Shown in pieces: positions 55,701 to 63,620 of a stretch of 64,000 nt of DNA. Below the pieces are notes generated by a model. That model did no database searches and was not told the DNA's origin. It saw only the letters and a list, made by a program, of their open reading frames with translations. The translations under genes and the position numbers were made by a program. Location of the stretch: the NCBI GenBank assembly GCA_021779195.1, contig JAJYBB010000009.1:46735-110734 (forward strand), read 5' to 3'. How positions within the stretch are numbered: the stretch's first letter is position 1; every line of letters starts with the position of its first letter. The stretch comes from Bacteroidota bacterium. GTDB lineage: Bacteria; Bacteroidota; Bacteroidia; Bacteroidales; Paludibacteraceae.

Positions 55701-55969
55701 TTGCGACTTAACTCAAGATTATACTGCCCGTTTATGTCTGTTACAGTTCCGGTTTTTGTGCCTTTAACCATTACCGTTACACCCAAAATCGGTTCACCCG
55801 ATTCATCTTTGACAATTCCACTGAGCTTAGTCACATCCTGCGCCATGACCGGTTGCATAGTTCCAAAAAGAGACATGCATACTATCAGTCCCATTAATAA
55901 ATACTTCAGTCGATTTCGCGACATTTTTCTGTAGTGATCATACAGATTCTCTTGTTTGTTTTCTTTCAT
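52793..55969 (-). CDS. SusC/RagA-family TonB-linked outer membrane transporter (second locus)
   Basis: A 1058-residue TonB-linked importer. The N-terminus has a long basic stretch, a signal segment (LLMGLIVCMSLFGTM, cleaved near VMAQ), a carboxypeptidase-regulatory-like domain (LSGIVKDESGEPILGVTV), the LDEVVAIGYGTVKKRDL plug signature near residues 125-141 and a barrel ending in LVLGLNVSF. It transports oligosaccharides with the SusD protein encoded 17 bases downstream. It follows a 409-base spacer from the sugar transporter gene, so it likely has its own promoter. Confidence 0.93.
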   Translation of the reverse strand: MKENKQENLYDHYRKMSRNRLKYLLMGLIVCMSLFGTMQPVMAQDVTKLSGIVKDESGEPILGVTVMVKGTKTGTVTDINGQYNLELSRKSGFLSFSFVGMNKKEVEFNGTGIHNVVLKSSDVNLDEVVAIGYGTVKKRDLTAAITSIKGDEITSNPRSNPMEALQGKVPGLDIIRTSGQPGAGVTMQLRGTRSFTASGNPIFIIDGMPGDYSTLNPNDIESVEVLKDAPSTAIYGSSGANGVILITTKSGAAGNKTKVDFNSYTGYNGLSILPQMRYGESYIQPLRDAYQASGNWASTADDSKLFATTEAYQAYQNGNYINWAKDLLQTGITQNYSVAFSGGNEKSKAYASLNYSDEAGQYVADRYKVYSTNIRISHNIAKWLRIGTNLQGSYVDRNKSYAKLENALTASPLGSVYDANGNYNIDPVIGSTFVNLLLNNQENVYKNQDQNLKVFFNPYIEITPVKGLTILSRIGANLEYSRNNYFQGQGSYQYYTASGISATGTNSSVYAQITQNRSYGYKWENILTYNFKLYNDHEFTVTGVSSYSDYQSDYSTMKQTNIDSNKYLWYNMLSSSTYSSNYTSYSMSKGLGLIGRLNYAYKGKYLLQASVRYDGSSRLSPHNRWATFPAVSAGWRISEEKFMEGTRTWLDNLKLRAGYGTTGTASISPYSSASTMEYNQIALGGMAQDIYRYSQNYANDALTWEISHNTNLGLDATVLNNRIDLSVDVYNTNTDGVIWSRNLPITNGGYDANNFYRTNVNICKTNNQGIEVTLNTRNIVTNDFKWNSSVTFMTNKEKIIALQDGVSDNIPNSGTDFTLSKGYPVNSYYTYKLNGIWQIGQEADAAVFGAKPGDLKIFIPNMVQDSVGKFHKTVNGVTTNYTATSKYTPSPKDYQVIGHNSPDWSLGFQNTFVYKDFDLSIFAFARWGQMIKYSLITDYDPSGNSNFPTYFNYWTKTNPSNDFPAIYKGRSLTSYIGWASMAYVDGSYIKIKNITLGYSLPKKLQRQIGLEKFRVYATITNPLVIANSHLLKSYDPEMNGSFDYPLTKQLVLGLNVSF

Positions 55970-56378
55970 AACTTAAATTTAATTATTTATATATCTTAAT
56001 AAAGCACTAAGATTCTTTTAAAAATTGACTAAAAAATAAGGTTGCTTTTAATTAATGCAATTTCAGTTTGACAATGGTTCGTTAAAAAAAACATTTAATG
56101 AACGCAAGGTTCCTAAGTTGCCAAGAAAAACTGTTGCGCTTTTCTCTTTGAGTCCCTATCACATTTTTATTGATGATCTAACAGATAGCTGTTTTATTAC
56201 TGTTTCATTGCGTTAAGATGTTTTGAAAATTGGTCTTTGAGTTTAAAGTACATATTTAAAATTTATTCACTTGATTATCAATAGATAATGCCATTTTTTA
56301 ACGAACTATTTTTTGATGAACCGAGCGTGAGTTTTAATATGAATGAGTTGAAATCAGCACTGAGTTTGTCTGAATTGA
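55970..56378. other. Intergenic region upstream of the second susC
   Basis: A 409-base AT-rich spacer between the sugar transporter and susC, which are in the same orientation. No ORF of note, no strong hairpin and no TAnnTTTG box on the minus strand was found. It must contain the susC promoter and probably a binding site for the locus regulator. Confidence 0.4.
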
Positions 56379-57383
56379 TTATACTTTTGAAATTGTAATT
56401 AAAATCAATCCTGCAATAAACAAGGCGAACATTGCCGTGAGTAGTACATTGGTCCCTTTGGGTGCATTTTTAAATTCTTTCCAAACAAATACACCCCAGA
56501 ACATGGCCACTACGGGTGCACCATTGGTAAGCGCATACGAAATAGTGGGACCGACTTTGGGTATTGCCATAAAGCTGATCACCATCCCCGACATCCAGAT
56601 GATGCCTCCTAGAACTCCGGTTAAATGTGTTCTCAGATCTCCTTTAAAGTATTCTTTCAGAGCTAATTTATCACCTTGAACCGGATGACGCATAACGAAA
56701 AGATTGAAAACAGGTGTGCTCAAAACTGCGCCAACTGTAAAGAAAAATACGCCTGTAAACGGGGTCAGATTTCCGGTTCCGCCATTCACATAGGCAGGAT
56801 CGAGCGATTTTACCACCAGCCCGTAGAAGAAAGCTATGGTTATGCCTGCAAGAATTGAAATTAACAATCCTTTTGAGGTTGAACGTTGTTGTTTGCTTGC
56901 CAGCTTCTTGTAAGCCTGCATACAGAAGTAAATGGCTGCTACAATGAGAGCAACCCCGGTAAATAAAATGATAATATTATTGCCTTGAGCACCTGCAATA
57001 AAGAAGTTCACTAAAATTCCAAGTACCCATGCGAGCCCTCCCCCAATTGGAAATCCAACTGCCATACCTGCAATTGCCATAGCCGCAACCAAAAGTAAAG
57101 TGCCCAAATTCCATACTATACCACCGGCTAACGCATATAAAATACTTGTAGAATCGGCTTGTGAGATGTCTTCCACAAAACTTCGTCCGTCAGAACCAAA
57201 ATTACCAAGTGTAAAAGCTGCGATCACAGCAGTGAAAAGTAGCCCCCAAACAAAATCGAAATAGAAAAATTCGAAACGCCAGGTTTTTGCAGTCATTTTT
57301 TGGGTGTTCGACCATGAACCCCAGCAAATCATGCTGAAAAGCAGCAGTATGACTGCTGGTAGGAAGTTGTGAATTAAAATCAT
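56379..57383 (-). CDS. DMT-superfamily (GRP/RhaT-like) sugar transporter
   Basis: A 334-residue inner-membrane protein with about ten hydrophobic segments. The N-terminal SMICWGSWSNTQKM motif and the repeated Gly-rich helices GFPIGGGLAWVLG and GGIIWMSGMVISFMAIPKVGPTISYAL place it in the drug/metabolite transporter superfamily, close to the glucose/ribose (GRP) and rhamnose (RhaT) transporters. Next to a sugar isomerase (69 bases downstream of it in transcription order), it probably brings the monosaccharide into the cytoplasm. Substrate cannot be read from sequence. Confidence 0.8.
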   Translation of the reverse strand: MILIHNFLPAVILLLFSMICWGSWSNTQKMTAKTWRFEFFYFDFVWGLLFTAVIAAFTLGNFGSDGRSFVEDISQADSTSILYALAGGIVWNLGTLLLVAAMAIAGMAVGFPIGGGLAWVLGILVNFFIAGAQGNNIIILFTGVALIVAAIYFCMQAYKKLASKQQRSTSKGLLISILAGITIAFFYGLVVKSLDPAYVNGGTGNLTPFTGVFFFTVGAVLSTPVFNLFVMRHPVQGDKLALKEYFKGDLRTHLTGVLGGIIWMSGMVISFMAIPKVGPTISYALTNGAPVVAMFWGVFVWKEFKNAPKGTNVLLTAMFALFIAGLILITISKV

Positions 57384-57452
57384 AATGTATTAGATTTGTA
57401 TTAGAATTGAGAAATTTGAGTTAAGACTCATTTCCGAATCGAAGATGTGATC

Positions 57453-58874
57453 TTATTTATGGTGATACAGATTCCATCCGAGATACGTGTCTATTGACTC
57501 TTCGATGATTTCGGCTACATTGCCGCGAACCATCGCCACATGGTGTTCAAAGCCGTTTTTGCATATGTATTTCAACAGTTGTTGCAAATTATCGACTTGC
57601 GAAACTGCTATTCCTCCATCCATGCCGTATGGATCAGAAGTGAATTTTCCTTTTCCGAGATACGATTTTATTTTTCCTTGTGAGTCATCGGTCGAAATAC
57701 GGAAATAGGAAAAATCACCGGGTGATACTTTTCCTTTGATGGCACCGAATGTATCTTCCTGTCCGAGTACAGTGCCGAGCACGTCGAGCGAACCGATTGA
57801 CAACTCATTCTGCATAAAGCTTTTAGGGTAGTTGCTGCAATGTGTACAAACACACTTGTTCCGGTCAGCGCCGAAATTATTGTTCCAGTCGAGTAGGGCA
57901 GGAGCATTTCCCGAAGCTAGCATTAGTGTGTACATTGATACGGCACCGGCAATATCTACTTCGCAGGCACTCGGCATTAGCTTCTCGCCCAGCATACTCA
58001 TTGTGAGGCAGGAAGCGCAACCGTAATTATGTTGCAGCGAATCCCAACATTCAATCGTCGATGCATCTATTTCGTTAGCTGTTAACCAGTTTTCAACGGC
58101 AATGCCAAATTTAGCCTGACGAATAATTTTGTCTTCGTGAACCGATGAAGCTATTTTGCCGTAATTTTTTATTTCTCCTACTTTAATTTTTAATTCGGCG
58201 GCTTGATTATCTACTTTGTTGGCGGCACCAAGTATTTCGGAAAGATCGACGGTTACAACCGTGATGCCTGATGCCTGAAGAATTTTTTCACTTGCACGAA
58301 CCGTTTGGAATGCTGCCGGACGTGCACCGATGGCTCCGATACGGGCATTGCGCAATCCATTTACCACCCTGCAAATTGATGCGAAATTATTCACATCCTT
58401 TTCGAATAGATCGCTATTCAACGGATACGTATGAAAAGTGGTATCGGTAAATTTAATGCCATATTGATAAAAGTTATTACAAACCGAAATTTTCCCGCAA
58501 AAAGCATCACGGCGGCTGTACACATCCACTTTGTCATTGTCATCGTCAATTGCCTGAACCATTATCGGAACATTCAGGTTAGCCAATTTAATTGCGTTTA
58601 CAATACCCAATTCGTTGCTGAAGTTTGGCAAAACAATAATAATTCCATCAATTTTATCGCGGTTTTCGCTGAATAGTCTGGCGCATTTTTTTCCATCTTC
58701 GTAGTTGTCAACACTTCCCGATACCGTTGCATCTTTTGGAAGAATGATGTAATCGTGCCCCATTGCTTCGATTTTAGGAAGCAAAGTTTTACGTGCTTCC
58801 AATCCGAGTTGAGCGCTGAAAATGTCTCTGGTTCCGATAATGAGACCAAAAGTGAGTTTTTGTTTGTAAGCCAT
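57453..58874 (-). CDS. L-fucose/L-arabinose isomerase-family protein
   Basis: A 473-residue member of the L-fucose isomerase superfamily (aldose-ketose isomerase, Mn-dependent in characterised members). The N-terminal Rossmann part begins LIIGTRDIFSAQLGLEARK. The central GARPAAFQTVRASEKIL near residue 185, the IECWDSLQHNYGCASC segment near residues 268-283 and the cysteine-rich NKCVCTHCSNYP near residues 342-353 are typical of the uncharacterised fucose-isomerase-like group. It is shorter than FucI (about 590). Substrate is unknown. The gene is followed by the transporter and preceded by an insertion sequence that separates it from the kinase. Confidence 0.83.
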   Translation of the reverse strand: MAYKQKLTFGLIIGTRDIFSAQLGLEARKTLLPKIEAMGHDYIILPKDATVSGSVDNYEDGKKCARLFSENRDKIDGIIIVLPNFSNELGIVNAIKLANLNVPIMVQAIDDDNDKVDVYSRRDAFCGKISVCNNFYQYGIKFTDTTFHTYPLNSDLFEKDVNNFASICRVVNGLRNARIGAIGARPAAFQTVRASEKILQASGITVVTVDLSEILGAANKVDNQAAELKIKVGEIKNYGKIASSVHEDKIIRQAKFGIAVENWLTANEIDASTIECWDSLQHNYGCASCLTMSMLGEKLMPSACEVDIAGAVSMYTLMLASGNAPALLDWNNNFGADRNKCVCTHCSNYPKSFMQNELSIGSLDVLGTVLGQEDTFGAIKGKVSPGDFSYFRISTDDSQGKIKSYLGKGKFTSDPYGMDGGIAVSQVDNLQQLLKYICKNGFEHHVAMVRGNVAEIIEESIDTYLGWNLYHHK

Positions 58875-58900
58875 AATATGATTATTTCTAAGTAGTTATA

Positions 58901-58909
58901 ATTATTTAA
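58901..58909. repeat. Left copy of the insertion-sequence target duplication
   Basis: ATTATTTAA here is repeated at 59889-59897, flanking the insertion sequence. IS1595 elements usually make 8-bp duplications; the AT-rich ends make the exact length ambiguous by 1 base. Confidence 0.6.
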
Positions 58910-58911
58910 TA

Positions 58912-58937
58912 GGTATAGGCGGTTAGACCGCAGGATT
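58912..58937. repeat. Left terminal inverted repeat of the insertion sequence
   Basis: Twenty-six bases matching the right end in inverse orientation with one mismatch (G versus T at the eleventh base). The transposase stop codon overlaps the inner edge of this repeat. Confidence 0.8.
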
Positions 58938-59835
58938 ATTTCTCAGTATTTAAACGTTTTGGTTCATAATAAACCATTCTTTTAAGTAGGGTATCGAAGA
59001 TAGTCTCCATATTATTGCGTCTATTGTACCTGAAATGATATTCTTCAAGGTAGCCTTGCAACCTATCTTTGCTACAATGGTGATGTATTCCTCTTAACCA
59101 ACCTTTCAAATTCATAATATGAATGTGCATATCTGGGTGATTCTTTCCACTCTTCGATGGAATCTGTTTCAACTTAGGATATTCTTTTTTTAATGGATTA
59201 TATCCTGTCCATTCGTCAGTAATAACTTCTGCATCTTTCGAGATGTGAGCTTCGAAGAAAGGAAGAAAAGAGGCACTTGAACCATTCTCTATGATTTGAG
59301 CGTAAGCCCGCCCAACTCCATTGAATGGCAGTTTTTCCAATGCCACAATTACCAATTTCTTCTTGCCTTTACTTCTACCCTGTTTTTGTTCTTCTTCTCC
59401 TCCAATAAAACATTCATCAACATGAACTTCCCCTGTTAGTGGGTAGTTCAAACTACTTTGCATTGCTTGTTGTACTTTCCATTTAAACTCCCAACATGTC
59501 TTCTGGCGTTGTTCAAACTCATTTGACAACTCTAATGAGGACATTCCTTTCTTCTTTGTGCTAAGTCGGAAAACAATGTGAAATGCAATGTAAATTGGAA
59601 TTTTGCATTTGTCAAACATTGTCCCCGAAGTAGGACTTTCATCGTAGCCACACTTTACACATCTTCGTGAATGAGGCTTTACGCCTGAGCAATAACCTGT
59701 ATGATTACATTTCTTGCATTGATATCCATTCTCCCATTTAATATCCGAAAGGTATTTATAACAGGCTTCATCTTGGTGAAACCTAAGCGTGAATTTTATT
59801 GAATTCAAACCTTCAAATCTATCTCTTGTCTCCAT
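58936..59835 (-). CDS. IS1595-family transposase
   Basis: A 299-residue transposase of the ISXO2-like group. The N-terminal zinc ribbon has CKKC, then CVKCGYDESPTSGTMFDKCK near residues 58-77. The DDE-type catalytic domain shows VHVDECFIGG near residue 136, VITDEWTGY near residue 200, and HHCSKDRLQGYLEEYHFRYNRRN near residues 254-276, with the final acidic or Asn residues. The gene is intact and lies in the same orientation as the interrupted sugar operon. Confidence 0.9.
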   Translation of the reverse strand: METRDRFEGLNSIKFTLRFHQDEACYKYLSDIKWENGYQCKKCNHTGYCSGVKPHSRRCVKCGYDESPTSGTMFDKCKIPIYIAFHIVFRLSTKKKGMSSLELSNEFEQRQKTCWEFKWKVQQAMQSSLNYPLTGEVHVDECFIGGEEEQKQGRSKGKKKLVIVALEKLPFNGVGRAYAQIIENGSSASFLPFFEAHISKDAEVITDEWTGYNPLKKEYPKLKQIPSKSGKNHPDMHIHIMNLKGWLRGIHHHCSKDRLQGYLEEYHFRYNRRNNMETIFDTLLKRMVYYEPKRLNTEK

Positions 59836-59861
59836 CTGACAAAGATAATCCTATTGTCAGA

Positions 59862-59887
59862 AATCCTGCGGTCTAAACGCCTATACC
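59862..59887. repeat. Right terminal inverted repeat of the insertion sequence
   Basis: Inverse complement of 58912-58937 with one mismatch. It lies 26 bases upstream of the transposase start on the minus strand and 2 bases from the kinase stop codon. Confidence 0.8.
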
Positions 59888-59888
59888 T

Positions 59889-59897
59889 ATTATTTAA
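59889..59897. repeat. Right copy of the insertion-sequence target duplication
   Basis: ATTATTTAA, identical to 58901-58909. It contains the stop codon of the FGGY kinase (59890-59892 on the minus strand) and its last codons. Confidence 0.6.
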
Positions 59898-61368
59898 ATA
59901 ATGTTCTTTTTACCGCCTTTATCCATTGTTCATAAAGGAGAATTGCCTTTTCAATATTCATCTTTGGGAAAATATATTCATTTTGGGTACGAAGAGCGGC
60001 TACTTGGCCGAAACCTGTAAAATGACCCAATGCAAATCCATTCATGATTACAGCTCCAAGTGCCGAAGCTTCTTCAATGGGGCAGCGATTGACTTTTGTC
60101 TGCAACATATCCGCCTGAAATTGCATGAGGAAATTGTTTTTTGTTGGACCGCCATCCACGCGTAATTCAATTAATTCCACGCCTGATTTTTTTATCAACT
60201 CCATCAAATCTTTCACCTGGTATGCGATTGATTCGAGCGCAGCTCGGACAATGTGTGCTTTACCTGTTCCTCGGTTCATACCCCAAATTAGTGCTTTGGC
60301 TTCGCTATCCCACCAAGGCGCCCCAAGTCCGGCAAATGCAGGCACGAAAAATACTCCATCGGTGCTTTCGACCGAAGTAGCTATCGTCTCGGTTTCAGCT
60401 GCCGAACTGATCAGTTGCAAATCGTCCTGCAACCATTTGATCGTTGCTCCGGTGCAGTGAATATTTCCTTCAAAGGCAAAAAAAACTTTTCCTTTTGCAG
60501 CAAAGCCAATGGAAGTAACTAATCCTTTTGGCGCATTCAGTGCTTTTTCGCCTATATTTACCATAATGGAAGAGCCGGTACCGTAGGTAACTTTCCCCAT
60601 TCCTTGTGAAAAACACATTTGACCGGCTAATGCACCATGAGAATCGCCCATCACGCCGGCAATTGGAATTTCGGGCAATAAACCGTTTAAAGTGGTGTTA
60701 CCGAAATTGCTGTCGCAGGGCAAAACTTTTGATAACATGGAGGAAGGGATGGTGAATAAATCCTGTAATTCTTTGTCCCAATCGAGTGTGTGAATATTGA
60801 AAAGAAGTGTGCGTGAAGCATTTGTGTAGTCGGTTGCATGTGTTTTTCCACCGGTGAAATTCCATATTAACCAGCTGTCGATGGTGCCCATAAGCAAATG
60901 GTCATCATCGGCCGCTTTGCGTGCTCCTTCAACATGGTCGAGTATCCATTTTACGCCGCTTGCCGAGAAATAAGGATTGATAATTAACCCGGTTTTTTCA
61001 GTTACCATAGGTTCGTATCCTCGGGCAATCAGGTCTTCACAAATCTGCGTTCCACGGTTACATTGCCATACTACGGCGTTATAAACCGGTTTTCCGGTAC
61101 GTTTGTCCCAAACCACCACGGTTTCGCGTTGATTGGTAATAGCAACCGAAACGATATCGCTTTGTACTATTCCACATTTAAAAATTAATTGTTCAACCGC
61201 CTGATAGGTGTTCTCAAGAATTTCCACAGGATCGTGTTCCACCCAGCCGGGTTTTGGATAAAATTGTTGATGATCGATGGAAGTTCGTGCCATATAACTT
61301 GCATTTTCATCAAATAATATCACTTTTGTAGCAGATGTGCTTTGGTCGATGGACAGTGTGTATTTCAT
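59890..61368 (-). CDS. FGGY-family carbohydrate kinase (glycerol-kinase-like subgroup)
   Basis: A 492-residue two-domain sugar kinase. The first phosphate loop is LSIDQSTSATKVILFD (residues 5-20). Then come ITNQRETVVVWDKRTGKP near residues 77-94, the MGDSHGALAGQ segment carrying the catalytic Asp near residue 239, the GTGSSIMVNIG phosphate-2 loop near residues 260-270, and the FGGY signature in DGGPTKNNFLMQFQADML near residues 405-422. It resembles glycerol kinases, but its operon partners are a split transketolase and, before the insertion event, a sugar isomerase, so a ketose kinase is more likely. Substrate undetermined. Confidence 0.87.
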   Translation of the reverse strand: MKYTLSIDQSTSATKVILFDENASYMARTSIDHQQFYPKPGWVEHDPVEILENTYQAVEQLIFKCGIVQSDIVSVAITNQRETVVVWDKRTGKPVYNAVVWQCNRGTQICEDLIARGYEPMVTEKTGLIINPYFSASGVKWILDHVEGARKAADDDHLLMGTIDSWLIWNFTGGKTHATDYTNASRTLLFNIHTLDWDKELQDLFTIPSSMLSKVLPCDSNFGNTTLNGLLPEIPIAGVMGDSHGALAGQMCFSQGMGKVTYGTGSSIMVNIGEKALNAPKGLVTSIGFAAKGKVFFAFEGNIHCTGATIKWLQDDLQLISSAAETETIATSVESTDGVFFVPAFAGLGAPWWDSEAKALIWGMNRGTGKAHIVRAALESIAYQVKDLMELIKKSGVELIELRVDGGPTKNNFLMQFQADMLQTKVNRCPIEEASALGAVIMNGFALGHFTGFGQVAALRTQNEYIFPKMNIEKAILLYEQWIKAVKRTLFK

Positions 61369-61488
61369 TTAATATTATAAAGACGGCTAAATTTGAAGTT
61401 TGTTAATTCTTTAAAAAAAGCATATCAATTAAGGTGTTTTTAGAAAGACGTATTCAATTAAAAGTTGTAATCAGATTTTCTTTACAAG

Positions 61489-62439
61489 TTACAAATTGTG
61501 AAATAAAATTGCGTTTTCGAATATTCCATCAGCATCTATTCCGTAATAATTAAATAGCTGCATTGGTGTGCCATGAATGGCGTATTCGTCGGGTATTCCG
61601 AGTATTTTCATGGGAACCGGACAATGTTGGGCAATAACTTCGGCTACCGTTCCACCTAATCCTCCGCTTACACTATGTTCTTCCACGGTGATGATTTTAC
61701 CGGTTTCCTTCGCCGCCTTTATTACAATTTCTGTATCGAATGGTTTCAGTGTATGCATGTCGATAACCCGTGCTTTTATTCCTTTTTCCAAGAGTTTTTT
61801 ACCCGCTTGCTGACAATGGTAAACCGTTTCGCCCGTTCCGATAATGGTCAGATCGTTTCCGTCGAGTAACAGATTGGCTTTCCCTATTTTGAAAGGTGCA
61901 TTTTCATTTTCGTACACATTTGGAACCGCATTCCGACCAACGCGGATATACACCGGAAAAGGATAATCCACTAATTCCTTGACTAATTTTTGGGTCTGGT
62001 AAATATCGCATGGAAGTACAATATGCATTCCGGGAAAAGTACGTAATACAGCAATGTCGTGCAAACTGTGATGCGAAAAGCCGAGCGCACCGTAACTTAC
62101 CCCACCGCTGACGCCAAGTATTTTAACTGGATTGGCCGAATACGCCACGTCCACTTTTACCTGTTCGAGACTTCGGGCTACATAAAAACAGGCGGGTCCG
62201 CACACAAATGCTTTTTTTCCTGCCGAAACCAATCCGGCAGCTACGCCGACGGCATTTTGCTCGGCAATGCCAAGTTCCACAAATTGCTCCGGAAGTTCAT
62301 TTGCAAATTTATCGAGGGTTACCGAGCCTCGTGCATCGGTGGTTACAGCTACAATATCTTTGTCGCTTTTTGCCAGTTCCACTAAGGTGTCAGTGAACAT
62401 TTTACGGCATGGGATGGTATTTTGATCGGCTGTGTTCAT
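61489..62439 (-). CDS. Transketolase-like C-terminal subunit (PYR + C-domain)
   Basis: A 316-residue protein corresponding to the C-terminal half of transketolase. FVELGIAEQNAVGVAAGLVSAG (51-72 or so) carries the catalytic Glu60 that activates thiamine diphosphate. GALGFSHHSLHDIAVLRTFPGM near residues 116-137 and VGRNAVP are typical of the PYR domain. The last 120 residues form the transketolase C-domain (IDMHTLKPFD and VEEHSVSGGLGG). It overlaps the N-subunit gene by 4 bases, so the two are translationally coupled and form one enzyme. It lies 120 bases upstream of the kinase. Confidence 0.9.
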   Translation of the reverse strand: MNTADQNTIPCRKMFTDTLVELAKSDKDIVAVTTDARGSVTLDKFANELPEQFVELGIAEQNAVGVAAGLVSAGKKAFVCGPACFYVARSLEQVKVDVAYSANPVKILGVSGGVSYGALGFSHHSLHDIAVLRTFPGMHIVLPCDIYQTQKLVKELVDYPFPVYIRVGRNAVPNVYENENAPFKIGKANLLLDGNDLTIIGTGETVYHCQQAGKKLLEKGIKARVIDMHTLKPFDTEIVIKAAKETGKIITVEEHSVSGGLGGTVAEVIAQHCPVPMKILGIPDEYAIHGTPMQLFNYYGIDADGIFENAILFHNL

Positions 62440-63287
62440 GCGTTTATGAGGTTTTCAATTCGTTTGTCAATTTCAGACAACGCTATGTTATATTGTTCGG
62501 CATCGGGGATGCCGTGATGCCATTTTGCGGTTGCTTCCATATACGAAATGCCGCAACCTTTGGTTGTATGGGCTATGATCAGCTTGGGTTTTGTATTTTT
62601 GTGATCGAGATTTTCGAAGATTTCCACAATATTTTCCATATCATTTCCCCGCATATCCACCACTTCCCACCCAAAAGCTTCCCATCGTTCCCGCATGGGT
62701 TCAAGCGACATGACAGTTTCTGTTTTTCCGCTTATTTGCAGTGTGTTGCGATCGATTATGGCTATTAAATTATCCAGTTTATAATGACTTGCCGACATGG
62801 CTGCTTCGTATATGGAACCTTCACCTTGTTCGCCATCGCCCATCAAAACATACGTGCGGAACGGTTTTTTGTCCATCTTTGCAGCCAATGCCATTCCGGT
62901 GCCTACCGATAATCCGTGTCCGAGTGCTCCGCTGTTTAGTTCTATGCCGGGCGTTTTTTTCGTGGGATGACCTGCCAAAACCGAGTTGAAGTGTCCATAA
63001 GTTTCCAACACTTGCCTATCGATAAATCCGGCAGCTTCCAGCACTGAATACAATGCTTCCACGCTGTGCCCTTTGCTCAATATAAAGCGGTCGCGTCCTT
63101 CCATCTTCGGATGTTGAGGATCGATATTCATAATATGAAAATACAGTGCCGTCTCAATGTCAACTGATGATAAAGAGCCGCCAATGTGTCCGGATTTTGC
63201 ATTGTAAACAATTTCAACTACTTTTCTTCTGATTTTTTCTGCTTGCAATTGCAGCTCCGTAATCTTTTGTTTTCTTTCATTATCCAT
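62436..63287 (-). CDS. Transketolase-like N-terminal subunit (TPP-binding)
   Basis: A 283-residue protein equivalent to the N-terminal half of transketolase. SGHIGGSLS near residues 32-40 and SKGHSVEALY (71-80) hold the substrate and cofactor His34 and His74. The thiamine diphosphate motif runs from GDGEQGEGS (150-158) to Asn181. Being half-length and overlapping the C-subunit gene by 4 bases, it belongs to the split transketolases, which often act on unusual sugar phosphates and are placed in catabolic operons. It is the first gene of its operon, with a TACTTTTG box 28 bases upstream. Confidence 0.9.
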   Translation of the reverse strand: MDNERKQKITELQLQAEKIRRKVVEIVYNAKSGHIGGSLSSVDIETALYFHIMNIDPQHPKMEGRDRFILSKGHSVEALYSVLEAAGFIDRQVLETYGHFNSVLAGHPTKKTPGIELNSGALGHGLSVGTGMALAAKMDKKPFRTYVLMGDGEQGEGSIYEAAMSASHYKLDNLIAIIDRNTLQISGKTETVMSLEPMRERWEAFGWEVVDMRGNDMENIVEIFENLDHKNTKPKLIIAHTTKGCGISYMEATAKWHHGIPDAEQYNIALSEIDKRIENLINA

Positions 63288-63314
63288 ATAAAAAACTTCG
63301 TATTATTTCGTTTG

Positions 63315-63322
63315 CAAAAGTA
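63315..63322 (-). promoter_or_regulatory. Putative -7 promoter box for the transketolase-kinase operon
   Basis: On the minus strand the bases read TACTTTTG, matching TAnnTTTG, 28 bases upstream of the N-subunit start. This would be the promoter of the whole tkt-kinase-isomerase-transporter unit before the insertion sequence arrived. Confidence 0.55.
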
Positions 63323-63470
63323 ATAATAAATAAACGAAAGTATTCCGTTTTGATAAAGGAAAGTGGAAGGAATTAAAGAATTATAACGGAATTTTGTCTG
63401 GTAGATTTTTGAATGAGTCTGTTTTTGACCAGCATAACGTTGCTTTTTCAGCAAGCGGTTAGCCTATAAT

Positions 63471-63608
63471 TCAGATCCATTTACCTACTCCATTGGTTTC
63501 AATGTTCAATTTTTGCTCACTCTCCGGTGTCAGCAAATCTGCAATCCGCTCATAGTACCGTTGTTGAATTAAATGTCTGTAGGTCCATTCAACACGATAT
63601 ATTGACAT
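63471..63608 (-). pseudogene. Short C-terminal coding tail next to a tandem repeat array
   Basis: On the minus strand this frame encodes 45 residues from MSIYRVEWTYRHLIQQ to a TGA stop, with EQKLNIETNGVGKWI at the end. The frame stays open to the right and is continuous with the SGSWGGGN segment of the first tandem repeat copy. It looks like the genuine end of a longer protein whose upstream part has been duplicated and shifted out of frame. The family is not recognised. It may be a broken gene or the tail of a gene that changes by recombination. Confidence 0.4.
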
Positions 63609-63620
63609 GAACATGTAAGT

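Larger units (their letters stand above)
58910..59888 (-). mobile_element. IS1595-family insertion sequence
   Basis: A complete element of about 979 bases with one transposase gene. Terminal inverted repeats of 26 bases (58912-58937 and 59862-59887) begin GGTATAGGCG and differ at a single position. A 9-base direct repeat (58901-58909 and 59889-59897) flanks it. The right-hand copy overlaps the stop codon of the FGGY kinase, so the element inserted exactly at the kinase end. Before insertion the kinase and isomerase genes were about 27 bases apart. Confidence 0.85.

Noticed and set aside
56090..56230. Possible small RNA in the spacer upstream of the second susC
   Set aside because: The sequence is somewhat less AT-rich than its surroundings, but no promoter plus terminator pair or stable structure supports an RNA gene.
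59890..61368. Glycerol kinase (glpK) and glycerol catabolism
   Set aside because: The subgroup is similar, but there is no glycerol facilitator or glycerol-3-phosphate dehydrogenase, and the operon partners are a split transketolase and an isomerase.
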